Source: Omphiscola glabra (lineage: Eukaryota; Mollusca; Gastropoda; Lymnaeidae). From it: a DNA stretch of 64,000 nucleotides. Below, piece by piece: positions 35,041-47,400 of the stretch; position 1 is the stretch's first letter; each line of letters opens with the position of its first letter. The DNA lies in NCBI GenBank assembly GCA_964017045.1, contig OZ024810.1, positions 9,417,562 to 9,481,561 on the forward strand. The letters run 5' to 3'. A model generated the notes under the pieces. It was not told where the DNA came from and did no database searches. It saw only the letters and a list, made by a program, of their open reading frames with translations. A program made the translations under genes and the position numbers.

Positions 35041-35407
35041 TCACTATTTTATAAAACAGATTTAAGACTACATTTTCCAACAGTGAACCATCCGTTACCA
35101 GGCATATGGTACGTTATTTTTATGTAAACTCTGGGGTATTAAAAGTTAGTGATTGTTTTTTTTTTCCCTCTGTATTAACTGTAGGTTTTCATTACAACAG
35201 AAAGCTAAACGAAGCGTAGCCACAGACCCACTGTTGGAGCCTGAAGCTTTTAATGTGGAGTAGTTGATTGATTATTTCTCAAACGTTAATTGTGTTCTAC
35301 AAAACTGATGACGCAGTTTCAGTGAGATTTTTGCCCTACTCTCATACTCGCAAATTGTCAGTTTCGTTTATACCGGTATATATAATAGATAGGCTGATCG
35401 TCTAAAG

Positions 35408-35602
35408 CAGCGGCTCTCAATCTGTGTGTCGCAACCCCTTTGGGGATCGAAGGCCCCTTTCATAGGGGTCGCCTAAGACCATCGGAAAACACATTTACTC
35501 TTCGATTATGAAGCATCAACGAAAATAATTTTGTGGTTGGGATCGCCATAACATGGGTAACTGAATTAAAGGTCGCGGCATTAGGAAAGTTGAGAACCAC
35601 TG
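35408..35602 (+). mobile_element. SPIN-like non-autonomous hAT element, copy 3
   Basis: It begins CAGCGGCTCTCAATCTGTG and ends AAGTTGAGAACCACTG. It contains GGGGTCGCCTAAGACCATCG, GAAAACACATTTACTC, AACGAAAATAATTTTGTGG and GGTCGCGGCATTAGG. The flanking 8-mers are identical, GTCTAAAG at 35400-35407 and 35603-35610. This is the clearest of the four SPIN-like insertions in the window. Confidence 0.92.
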
Positions 35603-35610
35603 GTCTAAAG

Positions 35611-38104
35611 AAACGAATTAATTTGAATACGTTCGGATTCTTAAAAACGATGATAGTAATTGTCTATTTCTTTACGGAAATCGAATAAATTTGAAAGTAG
35701 ATTTGCTTATATTTAAGTATATGTTTAAGTATTAGTATTATTATTATAAATTTAAAAAATACATTTAATATAACAATTAAATAACTATTTTGAGTATTTT
35801 ATCGAAATGCAGGAGTTAAAATATTTTTTAAAAATCTTATTATTTTATTTTTAGAATCAATAAATGTTCATACATGTAATTGTAATACTGTTATCAATCC
35901 GTTATCACCATTATCAGGAAACCCCGAGCATCTGTTGTTTGTTATTGCATTGTTAATATTGGGAACTTATATCTTTAAATTTATGTTAATTGATAGAATC
36001 TTCAAACAATATCAAATTTATATTTTCGCTTGATCACAATGAACAAAAAAAAAATTTAGAAAATCATTTAAGAATTTAATTTAAACCCATCAAATCAAAA
36101 GCTTTATATGTCCATGACTTTCACAGCGTGCGACAAAACTGATAATGTCCTCCCCCTCCCCCTTTTTTATTAAATAAAACAATAAATAACATTGATTGCT
36201 TTTTTAAATTGTTTAAAATTATAAGACCACACCAAAGTTTAGCTTTGTCTCCTTAACATTTAATAAGTTTTATTTATTTTTTTATTCCAAAAGTTTGCAT
36301 TCATCCCCTATAGGGCCTATATTGTAAAAAAAAAAAAGAAAAGAACAGTCAAGTTTATTCATATTTTTAATAAGAAAATGCCTTTCAAGCCTTTTAGTGC
36401 AATGAAAAGTCATTGCCTGACGACACTCACTAATTCGCTTATCCATCATCTAATTGAGAACAAGCCATCCGAAGTTGCAATTGGTCCATTTTGACACCAA
36501 TATCTCAAAATCCAATGTCGCTAACGTTGTGAACTTTGGTAGAGATTTTAATGTTAAAATAAATAACCAAAAATATGTACAAAGCATCTGGTCATTCAGT
36601 TTGCAACGAATCATCGCAACTCTTATTTTGACTTTGATTTTTTCTTCATGTATTAAACTAGACCGTATGTCCTTAGTCTCATGTTTAGTGATGACCGCAA
36701 GTAAAATCAACGACCTGACGTAAAGAGCTTGAATGGCGGTTGTCTAATGACCCCACAGCGCCAGTCACCATAAAGCCTACCAACAAACACACAGCCCACA
36801 TCTTCAGGGGCAGATAATGAGAAACCGAATGATAATTAAGTCCATGGATATCGACCGCGCCAAGAGATCGGACACCAAACAGCACGCCCACCTGTAACGG
36901 AACCTGGAACGTTCCATGGCGACGGCGCGATCAAGGTCTGGCCATTGTTGAGTGTGTCCATTGTTCACGGTGTGCGCTGATTTCACATATTCTGGTGGCT
37001 GCAAGCTGCGGGTTGTCAGAAGGAGATGTGTAAGGGGTCTGTGTGTGGGTTGTCCGTTGGAGATGTCTGCGTGGGCTGGCATTTTTGAGACGTTATGCGT
37101 GTCTGTGTTTTTAGATTTATTACATTTAACACAATAATTGCTATAGGTAGATTTGGCGTAGTTTCTATGTGAGCGTGGGTGATTTTAAACTCCGTTTTTC
37201 ATTTTATTTGTTTAAGGCCAACATTAAATTTAACCTGTTGTAAGTATTTCTTAAGTTTAATGTGAGTTTCATTCAATTAAAATCCCGCAGTTCGTCTCGC
37301 GATGCACCGTGATATGATGCAGAGCCTCAGAGATCTAGAGAGTCAGACATGGCACCACCCGACTCCGTATCATTGTTAAAGTCATAACAACCACCATCAA
37401 AACAACACGTTTCATAATAAAAAAAAGAACAACCATCGCCATAACAACAGCAACAACAAGAACGTTTGATTTTCAGAGAACTCAGTGAGAGCAGTTTTCA
37501 TTGTGTTTTGGGATATCTGGGAAGCACTTGCTATTTCTAAACCTCATCACTGCCCCCACCCAAACAAAAAAGAACAACAACATTTGGCAGAGTAAACAAA
37601 CATTTCTAGTTTTTAATGTCTTTGCTTCTCTCTAAGCGAATGACTAAGAACTGCTCTCTTTCGTTCAAGGTGAAATCAGAAATTCAATAGTTTGTGTACG
37701 GTACCCGTTTAAGTCAAGTAGCTTGTCTACAATTTTAAGTCAAAAGGTCAGTAAACGCTGTTATTCCAATGATTTTTGTAGACGGTATACGGTTATGTCA
37801 AAGTGTTTGAATCTCTACGGCTTAGTGAAATGGTTTATGTACTCGGTCAAATCGATTGGCTTGTGTACAAAGTTAATTTATAGAGCTCTAGATGTGCGGG
37901 ACACAAATATTATATTGTCATCTCAAGCGTTACGTAACATAAATTACATCTGTAAAGTGTTGAGTCAGCCTTAGTGGGTGCTGGTAAGAAAGTGGGGTTT
38001 GGATTACACCTGTTCGATTTCGAGACGGTGAACATTTGAAACATGTTCTCACTTGGAGGCCAAATGGTCTGGTCAAGCCTATTAGATGTGACGTTACTTG
38101 TGGA
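35611..38104. other. No gene seen
   Basis: Very AT-rich to about 36450, then more balanced. Several 60-92 codon frames (for example 36454-36723 plus and 36804-37082 minus) overlap on opposite strands and show no recognisable domain. Confidence 0.45.
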
Positions 38105-38350
38105 TGTCGATGTACTAATGGATATGAGATGCTGGTGGATACGAAGGTGCCGACAGATGTAGATGTACAGATACATGTGGAGGTGTTAATGGATGTGGAG
38201 GTGCCAATGAATTTGGAAGTTTGCAGATTGATGATGCTGAGGAGGTGATTGATGTGTTGGGGGTAGTTGATGTGTTGGGGGTGGCTGATGTGTTGGGGAT
38301 AGTTGACGTGAAGTGGCCGATGTATGTGGAGCTGCTAATTGAGGAGGCTG
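38105..38350. repeat. Degenerate GATGTGGAGGTG-type tandem repeats
   Basis: Loose repeats such as GATGTGGAGGTGCCAATG, and 21-bp GATGTGTTGGGGGTAGTT units at about 38248-38310. Both strands stay open because of the repeat. Confidence 0.75.
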
Positions 38351-38709
38351 ATGTTTGTCGGATCAAATAGACCATAACGATCATGTGCGCTCAGAAATAT
38401 GTTACGATCATGTAAGCTCTGAAATATGAAGCTGGAATGCATACCTATGTCTTCATTAAGTTTGAGAGCTGCCTCATCCTTATTTTTTTACTGTAACCGA
38501 GCACTTTTCCGTGCTCTGTAGCCCATCTATCATATTAGGGTCCGCCGCTGTGCTTTCATTTCCATGTTATGCCACTGTTTATGTCTGTGAATTATTATTT
38601 TGACAAAATTAGTTGCGCTAGCTATGGGCACAAAAGTGGGCCCCCAGTTATGCCTGCCTATTTACGGGTCATTTTGAATACATGGTAAAGAAGGCCGTAT
38701 TCCTGAATT

Positions 38710-39135
38710 TTATAAGAGATACATTGATGGCGGCATTGGCATCACCACTATAGAAACTAATGAACTCCAAAAGTGTACATATTTCTTAAACTCATTTCAT
38801 CCATCCATAAAATGTACTTTCCAGATCTCTGGACATTCTGTCAACTTACTTGATATCACCATAACATTGAAAGAAAACATTTGCCTACTACCAACCCACT
38901 GACAGACACAGTTACCTACTATACTCATCCTCCCACCCCAAATCATGCAAAGACTCTATAACCTTTCTCACAACTTCTCAGACTACGTCGCCTCTGCCAG
39001 CTTGATGAACACTTTTGAGAAAGAGCTAACGGAAGGATGGATTTCCTCCGTTCCAGATCTTATACTGAAACCTCTCTTGTCTCGGCACTCAGTCGTATCA
39101 TCACTATGAGACGGAATGATGCTCTTAACCCTTTG
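38710..39135 (+). pseudogene. Penelope-like element reverse transcriptase relic
   Basis: The plus-strand translation begins RYIDGGIGI, followed by LQKCTYFLNSFHPSIKCTF, VNLLDITITL, TVTYYTHPPTPNHAKT, FSQLLRLRRLCQLDEHF and an LTEGWI segment. This succession (YxDD palm motif, N-x-H-P-x-I-x-F, FLDI, the T-x-Y-x-K-P-T and S-x-HP region, then SQxLRLRRxC) is characteristic of Penelope-like reverse transcriptases. The catalytic YxDD is here YIDG, and stops and frame changes interrupt the region, so it is dead. The N-terminal palm and any GIY-YIG endonuclease are absent. A hAT MITE lies about 100 bp downstream. Confidence 0.8.
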
Positions 39136-39233
39136 AACCCTCGATCCCGCTTTATCGGTCTGCGCCTTAAAAATCCACAACCCGCCAGACCGATATATCG
39201 GTCTCCCATACCTTACCATAGATCAGGGGTGGG

Positions 39234-39584
39234 CAAACTACGGCCCGCGGGCCGCATGCGGCCCGGCAACTGATATTATGTGGCCCTCGAAGGCATTTAG
39301 GAATTTTAAAAAATTACTATGTTTTTAAGTTATTTTGTTGAATATTACAGAATTTCATGCACCGTTATGATTTTTAAAACATTTTTGATCAAATTTCTTT
39401 CTAATTTTCTATTTTTTAAAACAGTCCTTGACCTTTGTCATGTAATGCTAAAATGCGAAACTACCGATTTTAATATAGGGAAATTTTATCGATATTTAAA
39501 AATTGGACATAATATACATGCTGCCCCCCAATAGCCTTACCTTTGTCAATGTGGCCCTCCGCACAAAAAGTTTGCCCACCCCTG
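39234..39584. mobile_element. hAT MITE with CAGGGGTGGGCAAACT termini
   Basis: The termini CAGGGGTGGGCAAACT and AGTTTGCCCACCCCTG (with one interposed base at the left and the A of the preceding run at the right) are inverted repeats. Next to the left end is GCCCGCGGGCCGCATGCGGC, and next to the right end GTGGCCCTCCGCAC. The flanking 8-mers are identical, CCATAGAT at 39226-39233 and 39585-39592. The ends belong to a widespread hAT type whose termini read CAGGGGTGGGCAA. The AT-rich interior has no coding capacity. Confidence 0.9.
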
Positions 39585-39592
39585 CCATAGAT

Positions 39593-40137
39593 AGACAGTC
39601 CTTCATTTATTATCTTTTATTTAGAGCAACACTTACAGTATTTTTAATCACCTAAAATTCATGAAGATCTATGTTAAAATGCCTACGGTGCATAGAACAT
39701 GTTGGCCTAGAGCATTCAGCGCTAAAATGCGCACGAGGCTTACACGACATGTTAGCCTTCAATATTTACGCGCTAAAATGCGCCCGGTGCTTAAACAACA
39801 TGTTTGGTCTCTATATTCATCTCTATCAAGACAGTGCTCTTATTTCGTAATTTTACTAGTAGGCTAGTTTCTAACAACATTTAGCACTTCAGATCATCAC
39901 GTCTGCTCCAGCGCTAACCTATCCACTAAGACGGTTCACATTTGTCATTCTCAATTGTCTCACAGACTTCCACTCCATAAAACATACATCACTTCACATT
40001 CCGCACGCGCGCCGGGTTTGCGTCGTGCTTTTAACTTATGCGCACGCCATTCAGACCACCAATAATTTATTGCACATTCATTTCTTCGAGACGTCGCTTT
40101 GTGGACTTGTGGGGAAATTAACGGTCACGTGTTTATA
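39593..40137. other. Three diverged units of about 55 bp at 39655-39815; otherwise empty
   Basis: GCTAAAATGCGC, then GACATGTTAGCC and AATATTTACGC recur about three times with strong divergence. No gene seen in the rest. Confidence 0.5.
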
Positions 40138-40400
40138 AGGAGGGCGCTTTTGTAGACACAAGTCAGGTATAAGGACGGTTCTTTTGTGGACATAAGTCAA
40201 GTGTAAGGACGGTTCTTTTGTAGACATAAGTCAGGTACAAGGACGGTTCTTTTGTAGACATAAGTCAGGTACAAGGACGGTTCTTTTGTAGACATAAGTC
40301 AGGTACAAGGACGGTTCTTTTGTAGACATAAGTCAGGTACAAGGACGGTTCTTTTGTAGACATAAGTAAGCTATAAGGACGGTTCTTTTGTAGACATTTG
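40138..40400. repeat. 34-bp minisatellite
   Basis: About eight copies of CAAGGACGGTTCTTTTGTAG followed by ACATAAGTCAGGTA. Four central copies are identical and the ends decay. Confidence 0.96.
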
Positions 40401-40850
40401 AAAATGATAAGGACTGTTCCTTTTTTTAGAAATGTTTCTTTTTATAGTTTTTTTTGCTCTATAACGATGATTTTTGTGTAGACATTTTAAAATGAATGGT
40501 CTTTGATTTATAAGGACTGTCTTGTCGACATCATCTCAAGGTGTATGAGCGCGGGGAAGTAGGGTTGGTGCGGTGGTCTTAGTAGGAAATCAGGTGGTAT
40601 CTTCTGCGGTATGCAGTAGAGAAGACGGATGATTGTGAGGTGATGAAGAAAAGGCCCAAGAAGGGAGACTGCGGGGCTGAGTGAGTTGGCTTAAAATATC
40701 AGGACTAGGCAGTCGGTGGGGTTAAATATATATATATGTATATATGTACCGTATATATATATGTGTATGTTTGTGTTTGCATAAAATAAAGAAAGTAAGT
40801 ATCTATTAGGTTTATAAATATATCAGATCCACATAATTAATACAAGAATT

Positions 40851-41583
40851 TATCTCAGCCAATAGAAAGTAGCTCTACAATCCAGACAATCTATACAAGA
40901 CGCTATCTCAGCCAATAGAAAGTAGCTTTACAATCCAGACAATCTATACAAGAAGCTATCTCAGCCAATAGAAAGTAGCTTTACAATCCAGACAATCTAT
41001 ACAAGAAGCTATCTCAGCCAATAGAGAGTAGCTCTACAATCCAGACAATCTATACAAGACGCTATCTCAGCCAATAGAAAGTAGCTTTACAATCCAGACA
41101 ATCTATACAAGAAGCTATCTCAGCCAATAGAAAGTAGCTCTACAATCCAGACAATCTATACAAGAAGCTATCTCAGCCAATAGAGAGTAGCTCTACAATC
41201 CAGACAATCTATACAAGACGCTATCTCAGCCAATAGAAAGTAGCTTTACAATCCAGACAATCTATACAAGAAGCTATCTCAGCCAATAGAGAGTAGCTCT
41301 ACAATCCAGACAATCTATACAAGACGCTATCTCAGCCAATAGAAAGTAGCTTTACAATCCAGACAATCTATACAAGACGCTATCTCAGCCAATAGAAAGT
41401 AGCTCTACAATCCAGACAATCTATACAAGACGCTATCTCAGCCAATAGAAAGTAGCTTTACAATCCAGACAATCTATACAAGAAGCTATCTCAGCCAATA
41501 GAGAGTAGCTCTACAATCCAGACAATCTATAGAAGCAATCTCAGCCAATAGAAAGTAGCTCTACAGTCCAGACAATCTATACT
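40851..41583. repeat. 53-bp minisatellite with CCAAT box in every unit
   Basis: About 14 copies of TCTCAGCCAATAGAAAGTAG, CTCTACAATCCAGACAATC and TATACAAGAAGCTA. Variants are linked: the AGAG form always goes with CTC and is followed by GACG in all but the last case, giving three monomer types. Each unit carries AGCCAATAGA, a CCAAT-box core. Confidence 0.97.
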
Positions 41584-41639
41584 CAAATGACACATTGCGA
41601 TTTCTTTGCAAGCGGGAAACATTTTTTGTTGTTGTTCGA

Positions 41640-41835
41640 AGTGGCTCCGTACACTGCGGCGGATTACCTAGGCCTGTGATCACTGTGGTGGTGTACCAAG
41701 GAAAACCGCGTGCCTAGGCCTGCGTACACTGCGTGGGATTGACCAAGGCCTGCGTACAATGTGGTTTAACCTAGGAAAACCATGGACGGCATGTACCTAG
41801 GCTTGCGTACATCGCGGCAAAACATTACCACTGGC
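41640..41835. repeat. Degenerate CCTAGGCCTGCGTACA repeats
   Basis: Four or five diverged units with CCTAGGCCTGCGTACACTG and AAGGAAAACC blocks, spaced about 40-50 bp. A CCTAGGAAAACCATGG segment at 41770-41785 has an inverted relative, CCATGGTTTTTCTAGG, near 42776. Confidence 0.6.
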
Positions 41836-42194
41836 CTCGTCTTGAGATATGGCTTTGATAATATGATCTTGTGTGGTCTTGTGGTTAACGCTAGCTTGCG
41901 GCTACATGATACCACAATTTGGGAATTAGGGATGAATTCCCCGAAGTGGATCAAGCTTTACTTGGTTAGAAAAATAATTTGTTTTTCCTCATCTGAATTA
42001 AAAAACATATATTTTATTATTATGTTCATTTGTAACAAAAGCATTACATTTTATTTTATTTTGTAGTCATTTACATCTAAGTTATGTGGCGTTTATCAAG
42101 TGTTTAATCTTGAACAAGATGTGGCCGCATTTAATAATAATCCGGTAATTTGCATTAAGGTAAGCCATACCTCCGGCTCCCAAAACCGTTTTTA

Positions 42195-42262
42195 ATGATT
42201 AGCACAAAACCTTGGCACCAAAGCAAAATATATGTGCAGATGTGCTATTCCCAGGTTCAACC
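42195..42262 (+). repeat. Dispersed repeat family X, fragment
   Basis: CCTTGGCACCAAAGCAAAAT, GTGCAGATGTGCTATTCC and CAGGTTCAACC match the left part of the copy at 53653-53790. Confidence 0.5.
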
Positions 42263-42280
42263 AGCATGATGATCTTAAAC

Positions 42281-42458
42281 CAGGCCTGCACAGCTCAAAA
42301 TGTAAGGCAGGCCGTAATACTTTATGAAAAAACGTGTGTGGGCCAAAAGAAAATAGGACGGTGGGAAAGCTATTAAGAAAATAATACAACTTAAGAATAT
42401 TTCGTTACTTCTCGGGCCACAAAGTGGGTGCTGGCGGGCCGTATGTTGTGCAGGCCTG
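42281..42458. mobile_element. hAT MITE with CAGGCCTGCACA termini
   Basis: Perfect 12-bp inverted termini CAGGCCTGCACA and TGTGCAGGCCTG enclose 178 bp with GGCAGGCCG and GGCGGGCCG subterminal blocks. The flanking 8-mers are identical, TCTTAAAC at 42273-42280 and 42459-42466. Non-coding and needs a transposase in trans. Confidence 0.93.
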
Positions 42459-42845
42459 TCTTAAACAGATACACTTGCGAAAATTATGAAGCGGCCCATA
42501 CCACCAGAAAAATAGTAATAAATGCCCATAACAAAATACCTTGACACAAATGTAAAGGAAATTACCCATTATCTCCCGCACAACCCAATATCGTTCATAC
42601 AGGTGGTAGACTCGAGCCCTGCGCAAAAAAAAAAAAATTAAAAAAAATACAAGTACTACTTTTGTTTAAACTTGCAGATATGAAATGAATTTTAAGAACA
42701 ACTTAATAAGAAGAGTATAACATTGATTGTATAAGTACTTGACAGGCCAAACAGTTAAGAAAGACTGGCAAAGACCATGGTTTTTCTAGGTACACCGCAG
42801 CGGTCTACGTAGTGCCGGCCCATTTTGTTTGTTATGATAAATGAG

Positions 42846-43172
42846 CATTAGCTTTAGAGAATGTTAGCTGAAGGGAATGTTAGCTTTAGAGAATGTTAGC
42901 TGAAGGGAATGTTAGCTGAAGGGAATGTTAGCTTTAGAGAATGTTAGCTGAAGGGAATGTTAGCTGAAGGGAACATTAGTCTTAGAGAATGTAAGCTGAA
43001 GGGAATGTTTGCTGAAGGGAACATTAATCTTAGAGAATGTTAGCTGCAGGGAACATTAGTCTTAGAGAATGTTAGCTGAAGTGAATGTTAGATGAAGTGA
43101 ATGTTAGCTGAAGTGAATGTTAGCTGAAGGGAATGTTAGCTGAAGGGAATGTTAGCTGAAGGGTCTATTAGC
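42846..43172. repeat. 16-bp minisatellite
   Basis: About 20 copies of GAATGTTAGCTGAAGG, with variants such as CTTTAGA for CTGAAGG and GAACATTAGTCTTAGA, some arranged in alternating patterns. Confidence 0.95.
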
Positions 43173-45299
43173 TCGTTTTCACAACTCTCCATGGTAATTT
43201 TGTTTAACATTTGAACATTCCAAGACACTTTCAAAGAATACTATCTATGAATTGTTGGTTCTACGTGTCTGACATAATTGGGATTATAACCAGTAGAGAA
43301 ACAATGGGTGTCTAAGTCAATTTGAAATCACACCGAGGTCATTTATATCCTTTTTCGCCTCCAGCATTTAGTCGGGTGTGACACCTCACCCAATTAGTCA
43401 TGTGGGACAGAAATACACGCATTTGAAGTCAACGCGTTTATAAAGGCGTACAATTTTGCTGGAAAGGTCACAGGTGACAATCAATAAACTATTGTTTCAT
43501 CTTACAATTCTCTTAGGACTTTCAAAAAAAAAAAAAAAAATTAAATGAATTTGTTTTTCATTCATGTCAGAAATTTTCTTCCTGGCATTTCTTTTGATGT
43601 AGTCCGCTCCCATTCGCCTCTCGATTTTTAGTATAATTTTTTTTTTAAAAACTTGAAAAGAAAATCGATAAATAATATTTTGATACATACAAAGTCACTG
43701 AGCTTTTAGTGTATCAACTATTTTTTACAATCGCAATAAAACAACTGTTCAGAGATATATTTTTTAAAGACATAAATTGCATGTATTTGTTTTCGAATCC
43801 ATCTCTTATATATATTACGCTTCTGGTGTGACTCGTGGACTGCTTCCTAATGGACTGCTTCATAATCAGCGACTTTGGTATTGAGAGGATATTACAAACA
43901 ATTCTAAATGTTTGAAAGAAAGTATTGTTCAATAATGAGTTCAATAGCGCGCTAAATATAATTCCCGATAACTACGCTAAATGATATATATTTTTTTACA
44001 TAACGCAACTGCGTTTGGTGCGTAAAATTTTCTTTTCGGAAAATGAAAACGTCTCAATTTAAATATGGTGTAAAATATTCGTTTTAAAAGTGTTTGGTAC
44101 ATCAGAATATTTAATATAGTTCATGGGCGTGAAATAAAAAGTGTGCAGTGACGTATCAATGGGGGGAAGAGGAGTAGAACAAATTGGATCTTCAAATGTG
44201 CGTGACTTGAGTTCATGTTTTGTCAAGTAACTTTAGTAGATAGGAAGTTCACGCATTGCAGTCGCCCATGTTTGGCGGGCTATTTCTAATAATAGAAGTA
44301 AGCTAATTTTACCCTTGTTAAGACCAACCACTCGATTGCCGCTGATTACAACCTACATTTCTTTTTGCCCCCGGTTATAACTATAGTTTGCCCCTGGTTA
44401 CAACCTACCCGTTATTTGCCTCCTGATTACCACCCTCAGTTGATTGCCCGTGTTTGCCACCAAACAATTGTTTCACTTCGTCGGAGGTTTAACATTAGAA
44501 AAAGATGCACTGTTCACACATGTTTCTTTTCAGTTTATTGAAACTGACGCGTTCAAAAATAAAATAATTGTGTTTGAGATGACTTGTTTTATTTTCGAAA
44601 GAAATAAACTCGTTTCCTTAAATAGTACGTGGCATCATTCTAAAAATCATGGTCTTTTCACTTTTTATTTTTGCGAATTTTGCCAGTTAAAGCTCCAACT
44701 CTCAGACATGACGTACCTGTTGGTTTTTTCTTTTCTATGCGAGTTTATTTTAGAGGACTAATGCCACCCCATGGTTTAATTAGCCACCCAAAGATTTTAA
44801 CCGGAATTTTAGCCTGTTTTTTAAATATTTTTGATTACACCTATTGGGTCAATAATTTGACAACCCTTTCAGATTAACCCGACTTGTCGCCGCCCCCTGG
44901 TGCTAGGCATCGTATATATGTTAGATATATAGTCATTTCCTCCGGAGGTGTATGAATGAGCACCACACTCCCTGAACTGAGGCTCAATCAGAACCGGCTT
45001 AAATTGCGAGTCTATTTCCGTGGTAATGGAATTCTTTTGTGCGTTTCACACGGTTGCCCAGGGAAAAGCTCCCGTTATAATTGCTTAAAATCGAGCATCT
45101 TTTGTGGCCTCGGTGTAGCCTCGAGCTGTTCGCCAAAGGTCTTCGCTAATTTGTTTCATTATGTTTATCACACGGGCATGTTATGATGTGAGGCTATGGC
45201 GGAATAGATTTTTCAACTTTGAGCTGGATGTGATGCTCGTAGGTGCCGGATGGGATCTGTGTTTTCCGGATGTTGTATGGGTGTTCGTCGGATGTGATG
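43173..45299. other. No gene seen
   Basis: AT-rich DNA. A loose repeat of TTGCCCCTGGTTACAACC type lies at about 44320-44455. A 105-codon plus-strand frame at 44444-44761 and shorter frames have no recognisable domain. Confidence 0.45.
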
Positions 45300-45575
45300 T
45301 AGTTGGGATCTGTCTGTCGTGTTGTCAGTAGAAATTTAGGACCTGTCTGTCACGTTGTCTATAGAAATTTTGGACCTGTCTGTCACGTTGTCTTTAGAAA
45401 TTTAGGACCTGTCTGTCACGTTGTCTATAGAAATTTTGGACCTGTCGATCATATTGTCACTAGAAATTTGGGACATGTCTGTCATTTTGTTGGGACCTGT
45501 CTGTTATGCTTTCTCTAGAAATTTGTTGTGTCTGTCTGTCATGTTGTCTCTAGAACTTTGGGACATGTCTGTCTT
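45300..45575. repeat. 33-bp minisatellite
   Basis: About eight copies of GTCTGTCACGTTGTCTATAG followed by AAATTTTGGACCT. The right-hand units are diverged. The unit length is divisible by three, so a VCHVVYRNLGP-type frame stays open. I regard it as an artefact. Confidence 0.95.
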
Positions 45576-45837
45576 GATGACGAAGAACTCTGGTGACTGG
45601 CTCCCATGTCTCCAGATCTGTTGGACACACCTGACATATCTTCATGGGAATATAACCATGTTTCAAACACTAAAACTAGGAATACTGGCTGTTCCCAAAC
45701 AATGGTCGCAACCCCCTTATCTCGCGCCGGCATATTTCATCATAATTATTAATGTGTTCACGTTTTCACTGTTCCAACGGCATTCAACCATCTAATCTTG
45801 TTGTTGCATTCCACTATAGATTTTTCCATATCATTTA

Positions 45838-46165
45838 TACATACGCAACCACTTCTTTACATCTTGATACAGACACAACTACCTCTTTACATCATTGATA
45901 CAGACACAACTACCTCTATACATCATTGATACAGACACACCTACCTCTTTACATCATTGATGCAGACACAACTACCTCTATACATCATTGATACAGACAC
46001 AACCTCCTCTATACATCATTGATGCAGACACAACTACCTCTATACATCATTGATGCAGACACAACTACCTCTATACAACATTGATACAGACACAACCACT
46101 TCTCTACATCATTGATACAGACACAACCACTTCTCTACATCATCGATACAGACACAACCAACTAT
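45838..46165. repeat. 31-bp minisatellite
   Basis: About ten to eleven copies of CATCATTGATACAGACACAA followed by CTACCTCTATA. Variants include GATGCAG and CACTTCTCTA. Confidence 0.95.
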
Positions 46166-47214
46166 CCGATGCACTTTAGAACCACGTCATGACACACGCA
46201 GCGACAACCTCAGCGGCGTATGAATATTTCATTCCCCTCCTTCCCAAAACGTAGTTGTTTTTTGTTTTTTTTTCCATCTTGAATCTGAGTGATCTCTGGG
46301 CAAATAGATCCCTGTGTGTGGGCCCATTAAATCGCTATTGATAGGAAGCTGAGCTGGGTGTATGTTGGAGGAATTAAGACGGTATAGCGTGTGTTGAAGC
46401 CTCTCAGAAGCGGGATTTTTTTCTGCAATATATTTAAGAGTATTTTTTCCCGTATAGACCTGGTGGGAAGATGTGATCCGAAAATTTGGAGAAAAAGAAG
46501 TCACATCCTTTAGTTACAAGAAAATGTTGCGTAGATCCGTACGTTAAAATGTTGTGTCGTTTTTCTGCTGTTATCCGGTGGAAAATCTTGTATTTCGACA
46601 AAGTAATTTTTTTTTTTTTTTTTTTTTTTTCGTTTTTATTTTCTACTCTAGCTCTTGCCAAGCCTTTCTTTTAAGAGGAGTCTGAAAGACATCTCGTGTT
46701 GGGGTCGACCCCCGTATCATGCCACTTGTTTCAGTTGATGTGGATTCGAACGTTCCCCAACAGCAGAGCGGGTGCTTACTTGAGCTGTCACACCATTCAC
46801 GAAGATGGCTGCCGTGTGGGGGGGGGGGGGGGGTCGGGGCATTACTGTTTGTGAATCCTTACACTGGCATGTCTAATTTACCAGTCTTTTGTTTTGCTCC
46901 AGTCAACACGCGGTAGTGTCTGCCTGAAGTGGACTTGACTGTTGAACCGTCCAGTGGGTTGTTGCTTGGCAACGTGCTTTAAAATCCTGGTGGTCGGGGG
47001 CATCTAGATCGTTTCCCTTCGCCGCTTTCAAATAAAACGTTAGCTATCTGGGGAATAAATCTTGGAAGGGTTCATTTAAACGTTGGGCAATTGCCGGTGT
47101 TCTAATGAATATGTACATCGAACGTTGGGGTGTTCTGTGTGTCCTTTTCAACAATATGTACATAATCGAATTTTTGCCATTGTAGATTTTTGCACGATGC
47201 ATAACATAAAACAT
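46166..47214. other. No gene seen
   Basis: Contains a T homopolymer of more than 20 bases near 46606-46630 and a G run at 46819-46833. Short frames only. Confidence 0.5.
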
Positions 47215-47400
47215 CTGACAAGGCACTGGCCGCCATAGAACACATGACCCTGTCATTTGATGACATAAAGATCATACCCTGACATTTTAGGTCATAATAA
47301 ACACCCGACCGTGGCATCTGACGCCATAAAAATCATACCATGGAATATGACGCCATAAAAAATCTGAACGTGACATTTCAGCAAATATAACATCTTAAAC
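47215..47400. repeat. Degenerate GACATAAAGATCATACC-type repeat
   Basis: Five to six diverged units of about 30-33 bp with ATGACGCCATAAAAATC and CTGACATTT blocks. Confidence 0.6.
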
